A stretch of DNA of 64,000 bases from Sulfurospirillum cavolei (GTDB lineage: Bacteria; Campylobacterota; Campylobacteria; Campylobacterales; Sulfurospirillaceae): NCBI RefSeq assembly GCF_001548055.1, contig NZ_AP014724.1:1612001-1676000 (forward strand), given 5' to 3'. The notes under the pieces were generated by a model. The model was not told where the DNA came from. It saw only the letters and a list, made by a program, of their open reading frames with translations, and searched no databases. The translations under genes were made by a program, and so were the position numbers. This document shows, in pieces, positions 63,345 to 64,000 of the stretch. Positions within the stretch are counted from its first letter, which is position 1; every line of letters starts with the position of its first letter.

Positions 63345-64000
63345 GCTTTTAACGCTCACGTCTCATTTACGCGTTTTATACGTCGAAGACGATGCGATAT
63401 TACGTGAAAACACCGTCGCGCTTTTAAGCGATCTGTTCGCCTCCATCGACGAAGCAAGCGACGGACAAGAAGCATACGCGCGCTATCAAGAACAACCCGA
63501 CGTGTACGACATTTTAATTACCGATTTGAATATGCCGCATATGAACGGCATGGAACTCATCAAACGCATTCAAGAGATCAACCCGTTTCAGCTGATCGTC
63601 GTCGTCTCGGCGCACAACGAAACCGAATATTTTTTAGAGAGTATCCGCAACAACGTCAACGGCTATATCCTCAAACCGATCGATTTTGAACAGCTTTTAG
63701 AAACGCTTTACAAAGTCTCGTTGCTCGTCAAAGAGCGCAAAGAAAACATTCAAAATAAAGAAAAACTCGAAGCCTTGCTCCAAGAGCAACACCAAAAGCT
63801 GGAACAAAACGATCAAATCGTGCATGAGTTTTTAACGCTCGACAAGGTGACGAAACTCCAAAACGCCACGATGCTCTACACGTTTTTGGACCGTTTTTTA
63901 CAAGACCATGCACTCACCGTTATGCTTTACAATATCGATGATTTTAGCTTTATCAATCAAACTTACGGCGTCGATTTTGCGGACGAAGTTTTGTACAAAG
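63325..64000 (+). CDS. REC-GGDEF response regulator, cut by the window end
   Basis: 225 residues are visible. The receiver domain has DD in YVEDDAI (about 20-21), the phosphoacceptor D in LITDLNMPHMNG (about 65), S/T in VVSAHN and K in YILKPID. A coiled-coil linker leads to the start of a GGDEF domain (MLYNIDDFSFINQTYGVDFADEVL). A diguanylate cyclase or a degenerate relative is likely, responding to the kinases upstream. It overlaps the previous gene by 20 bases; the 3' end is missing. Confidence 0.85.
   Translation, partial: MSVAINELLTLTSHLRVLYVEDDAILRENTVALLSDLFASIDEASDGQEAYARYQEQPDVYDILITDLNMPHMNGMELIKRIQEINPFQLIVVVSAHNETEYFLESIRNNVNGYILKPIDFEQLLETLYKVSLLVKERKENIQNKEKLEALLQEQHQKLEQNDQIVHEFLTLDKVTKLQNATMLYTFLDRFLQDHALTVMLYNIDDFSFINQTYGVDFADEVLYK

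Overview
The window comes from a Campylobacterota (Epsilonproteobacteria) chromosome, most like Sulfurospirillum. Evidence is the host proteins with the HQWRQP type of histidine-kinase core, a cbb3-like oxidase-subunit homologue, overall AT-richness, and a Mu-like prophage whose gene set resembles Campylobacter element CJIE1. The genus is an inference.

Layout. (1) 1-11.3 kb, host genes: a VanZ-like protein, a methyltransferase, a hipBA toxin-antitoxin pair, an isoprenylcysteine-methyltransferase-like protein, a nuclease-like orphan, a DEDDh exonuclease, then a run with FtsX-type permease, ABC ATPase, a heme-copper-oxidase-like membrane protein, a polytopic membrane protein, YceI, a metallophosphoesterase and a truncated histidine kinase. 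(2) 11.38-11.80 kb: the leader-distal part of a CRISPR array (7 repeats). (3) 11.83-47.83 kb: a roughly 36-kb Mu-like transposable prophage. It has a repressor and early promoter, many small early genes, MuA and MuB homologues, GemA and Mor homologues, a Mu-like head module on the minus strand, a P2-like contractile tail module on the plus strand, lysis genes and a Dam-type methylase. An IS3-family element interrupts the small-terminase gene, so the prophage is probably packaging-defective. (4) 47.83-48.61 kb: the leader-proximal part of the same array (12 repeats), then the leader. (5) 48.77-57.69 kb, minus strand: a complete type I-B cas operon (cas6-cas8-cas7-cas5-cas3-cas4-[DinD/BRO-like]-cas1-cas2). 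(6) 57.8-64 kb: a YbaK-like deacylase, a PAS protein, and a signalling run of FIST sensor, two related histidine kinases and a REC-GGDEF regulator cut by the window end.

Main result. A transposable phage sits inside the host's CRISPR array and splits it. The spacer one repeat away from the prophage left end (11736-11769) matches the prophage's own late-control gene D at 44808-44841 in 30 of 34 positions. A CCA motif lies at the PAM position, and the local protein reading is unchanged. The array is inferred to be transcribed leftward from the leader at 48.6-48.77 kb, so the insertion separates this anti-phage spacer from its promoter. This suggests that insertion into the array silences the spacer that would otherwise make the lysogen self-targeting. 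The two prophage flanks do not show a 5-bp target duplication, which suggests that array units were lost during or after insertion.

Second result. The 12-bp palindrome TTTACATGTAAA occurs 12 times exactly in 64 kb, with about 8 further copies differing only in an outer base. About 0.004 exact copies would be expected in random sequence. It lies in genes and between them, is dense in host and cas DNA, is sparse in the prophage and is absent as an exact copy after 57.2 kb. It looks like a highly iterated palindrome of the host genome with unknown function.

All assignments come from reading the sequence and recalled family motifs; no database search was run.
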